Below, piece after piece: positions 15,512 to 16,585 of a stretch of DNA of 16,585 bases (its first letter is position 1; each line of letters begins with the position of its first letter). The notes beneath the pieces are model-generated. The model searched no databases, was not told the DNA's origin, and saw only the letters and a list, made by a program, of their open reading frames with translations. Both the position numbers and the translations under genes were made by a program. The stretch comes from CBDUBH01 sp965365345. GTDB taxonomy: Bacteria; Bacteroidota; Ignavibacteria; Ignavibacteriales; SURF-24. The stretch lies in contig CBDUBH010000082.1 of NCBI GenBank assembly GCA_965365345.1, positions 1-16,585 on the forward strand, read 5' to 3'.

Positions 15512-15522
15512 ACCGGATCTTT

Positions 15523-16152
15523 TTAGTTTTTATTCTCTTTGTTCACATTTACAAAATAAATTACTTTTTCAATTTCAGCTAAAAGATCAATGTTATTTAT
15601 AAAAACATCTTCAGGAACTTTTAAGCCGAGCGGAGCAAAATTCAAAATTCCTTTAATATTTGCTGAAACCATTTCATCGAGAATCATTTGCGCGAAACTT
15701 TCAGGGACTGCAATAATTCCTAATTTAATTTTCTTTTTGCGTATGAAATCTTTCATTTCTTCAATCGGTAAAATCGGGATAGCGGCTGTGCGATTTACTT
15801 TTTGCGGATCAACATCAAAGATTGCCGTAATTTTTACCCCGGCTTTATCAAAACCGGTATATTTCATTAATGCATTTCCGATATTTCCGGCGCCTACAAC
15901 TACAACATCATGGATTGTTGTTTGTCCCAACAAATTTTGTAGTTGAACAATAAGATCGCTTACATTAAATCCGCCGCGTTTTTTTCCTTCAATTCCAAAC
16001 AATGAAAAATCTTTTCGAACCTGTGCAGGTGAAACTCCCAGCGCATCAGCCAAATTATCAGAAAAAACTTTATTAAACCCTAAAGCTTTAAATCTTGTTA
16101 AAGCATTTTTATATTTTGCTATTCTGATAATTGATTGTTCTTTAGCTCCCAT
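15523..16152 (-). CDS. rex: Redox-sensing transcriptional repressor Rex
   Basis: A 209-residue protein with the standard Rex layout. A winged helix-turn-helix (about 1-80) holds the recognition region FSDNLADALGVSPAQVRKDFSLFG, followed by the wing GKKRGGFNV. A Rossmann domain comes next (GAGNIG, residues 87-92), with ITAIFDVDPQKV, GIIAVPESFAQMI and ILNFAPLGLKVP. Rex binds operators near TTGTGA-N6-TCACAA or TTGTTA-N6-TAACAA when NADH is low and lets go when NADH binds, which typically derepresses fermentation and hydrogenase genes. AAGAGG (16161-16166) precedes the ATG. The gene sits inside the operon it may control. I found no good Rex operator in the 89 bp upstream, so the controlled promoter is likely beyond the right edge. 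Confidence 0.95.
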   Translation of the reverse strand: MGAKEQSIIRIAKYKNALTRFKALGFNKVFSDNLADALGVSPAQVRKDFSLFGIEGKKRGGFNVSDLIVQLQNLLGQTTIHDVVVVGAGNIGNALMKYTGFDKAGVKITAIFDVDPQKVNRTAAIPILPIEEMKDFIRKKKIKLGIIAVPESFAQMILDEMVSANIKGILNFAPLGLKVPEDVFINNIDLLAEIEKVIYFVNVNKENKN

Positions 16153-16200
16153 TTTTAAGACCTCTTCAATATTTAGATGTTACGATCTTAAATATAAGAA

Positions 16201-16228
16201 GAGCAGCATTAAGCTGCTCATTTTTTTT
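16201..16228. terminator. Hairpin between ferredoxin gene and rex, possible attenuator or terminator
   Basis: GAGCAGC (16201-16207) and GCTGCTC (16213-16219) form a 7-bp stem with a 5-nt loop. On the plus strand it is followed by A and eight T residues, a textbook terminator. Genes on both sides run on the minus strand, where the hairpin is followed only by TTCTTATATTT. For the operon it may therefore act as a weak terminator, processing site or attenuator in the 89-bp ferredoxin-rex gap, and it can stop antisense transcripts. Confidence 0.65.
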
Positions 16229-16241
16229 ATTCATGCATTCA

Positions 16242-16517
16242 TCATTCTGAAACTAGCACGTTAATTTTTTCATTTATTATCGAACATGCATCTTCAAGAG
16301 TGCAACCGATAATTTTTTGATCGCCGATTTTTACTGAAGGACCTTTATCGCAGTGTTCCATACAGAAAGTTGCTTTTACATCAACTCTATCCTGTATTTT
16401 ATTTTCTTCGATATATCCAATTAAATTATGAAGCAGATCTTGCGAACCTTTAACAAAACATCCGGTTCCAACGCAAACATTAATTTCAAGTTTGTTTTTT
16501 GAGCTTCCGTTTACCAA
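16242..16517 (-). CDS. NuoE-like thioredoxin-fold [2Fe-2S] ferredoxin, second copy
   Basis: A 91-residue protein with cluster ligands C15 and C20 (CVGTGC) and C52 and C56 (CMEHCDKGP), the same C-x4-C ... C-x3-C layout as the copy next to hydS and again without the NuoE N-terminal bundle. The only usable start in the frame is TTG at 16517: no in-frame ATG lies between the upstream stop and the first Cys. It overlaps the end of an upstream reading frame by 7 nt, which fits translational coupling. Small proteins of this type commonly precede NuoF/HydB and HydA genes of NAD-linked bifurcating hydrogenases. Here the next gene downstream is rex instead. Confidence 0.83.
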   Translation of the reverse strand: MVNGSSKNKLEINVCVGTGCFVKGSQDLLHNLIGYIEENKIQDRVDVKATFCMEHCDKGPSVKIGDQKIIGCTLEDACSIINEKINVLVSE

Positions 16518-16585
16518 AGTGAAATCTGTATCATAACTTCTTTTTCTGCTTTATTTATGTCAATGCCGCTTCCTCTTCTAGTAAA
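16511..16585 (-). CDS. 3' end of an unidentified upstream gene
   Basis: A minus-strand frame is open from the window edge to a TAA at 16511-16513. It encodes the last 24 residues, ending GIDINKAEKEVMIQISLW. It overlaps the TTG start of the ferredoxin gene by 7 nt, the usual sign of an operon member. The fragment is too short to name. In related hydrogenase operons an ATP-binding anti-sigma-like kinase or another hydrogenase accessory gene occupies this place, but nothing here proves it. Confidence 0.5.
   Translation of the reverse strand, partial: FTRRGSGIDINKAEKEVMIQISLW

Noticed and set aside
15590..15946. 118-residue plus-strand frame opposite rex
   Set aside because: It is antisense to a highly conserved rex gene, with no promoter or ribosome-binding support.
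16153..16241. Rex operator upstream of rex
   Set aside because: I looked for TTGTGA/TCACAA or TTGTTA/TAACAA pairs. Only a partial GTAAC half-site on the minus strand is present, which is not enough.
1..16585. CRISPR arrays, insertion sequences, tRNAs or prophage genes
   Set aside because: I noticed no regularly spaced repeats, transposase or integrase motifs, tRNA cloverleafs or phage structural genes on either strand.

Overview
The window looks like a chromosomal segment of an AT-rich, Gram-negative anaerobe or facultative anaerobe of the Bacteroidota/Ignavibacteriota/Calditrichota type. That placement is inferred from gene content: a PorV/PorQ-type outer-membrane protein, OmpA-type and small beta-barrel envelope proteins, a short bacterial SRP RNA, and a Rex-linked hydrogenase locus with NuoE-like ferredoxins. 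I see no insertion sequence, phage gene, CRISPR array or tRNA.

Layout. (1) Positions 1-6997 form an envelope and surface-polysaccharide block: a 5'-truncated PorV/PorQ protein, a FemAB/GNAT-like transferase, a glycosyltransferase, a Wzx/MATE-type flippase, an oppositely oriented GT4 glycosyltransferase, a GT9 (heptosyltransferase-like) glycosyltransferase and a membrane-anchored thioredoxin-fold protein. (2) Positions 7000-7280 carry the 4.5S/SRP RNA gene. (3) Positions 7279-10438 hold a two-gene operon (EthD-like small protein, then SixA-type phosphohistidine phosphatase), divergent from an orphan hybrid-free sensor histidine kinase with Cache and PAS domains. (4) Positions 10511-12270 hold a glycine-zipper/OmpA lipoprotein and a small outer-membrane beta-barrel protein, each set off by a bidirectional hairpin terminator and separated by about 380 bp of AT-rich non-coding DNA. 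(5) Positions 12293-16585, all on the minus strand, form a redox-signalling operon. In transcription order it holds the 3' end of an unidentified gene, a NuoE-like [2Fe-2S] protein, the NADH/NAD+ sensor Rex, a second NuoE-like [2Fe-2S] protein, a group C (sensory) [FeFe]-hydrogenase with a PAS domain (HydS), and a SpoIIE/PP2C phosphatase that overlaps hydS by 11 nt.

The last block is the most interesting part. HydS keeps all four cysteines expected to hold the H-cluster, but the position of the catalytic proton-shuttle cysteine is Thr, and the usual Met before the second-motif Pro-Cys is Gly. A sensor fits this better than a bulk H2 producer. Physical coupling to a phosphatase with intact metal-binding aspartates, plus Rex in the same operon, suggests a circuit in which H2 or ferredoxin redox state and the NADH/NAD+ ratio are read together. 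The phosphatase substrate is not visible here, and the catalytic hydrogenase subunits (HydABC type), if present, would lie beyond the right edge.
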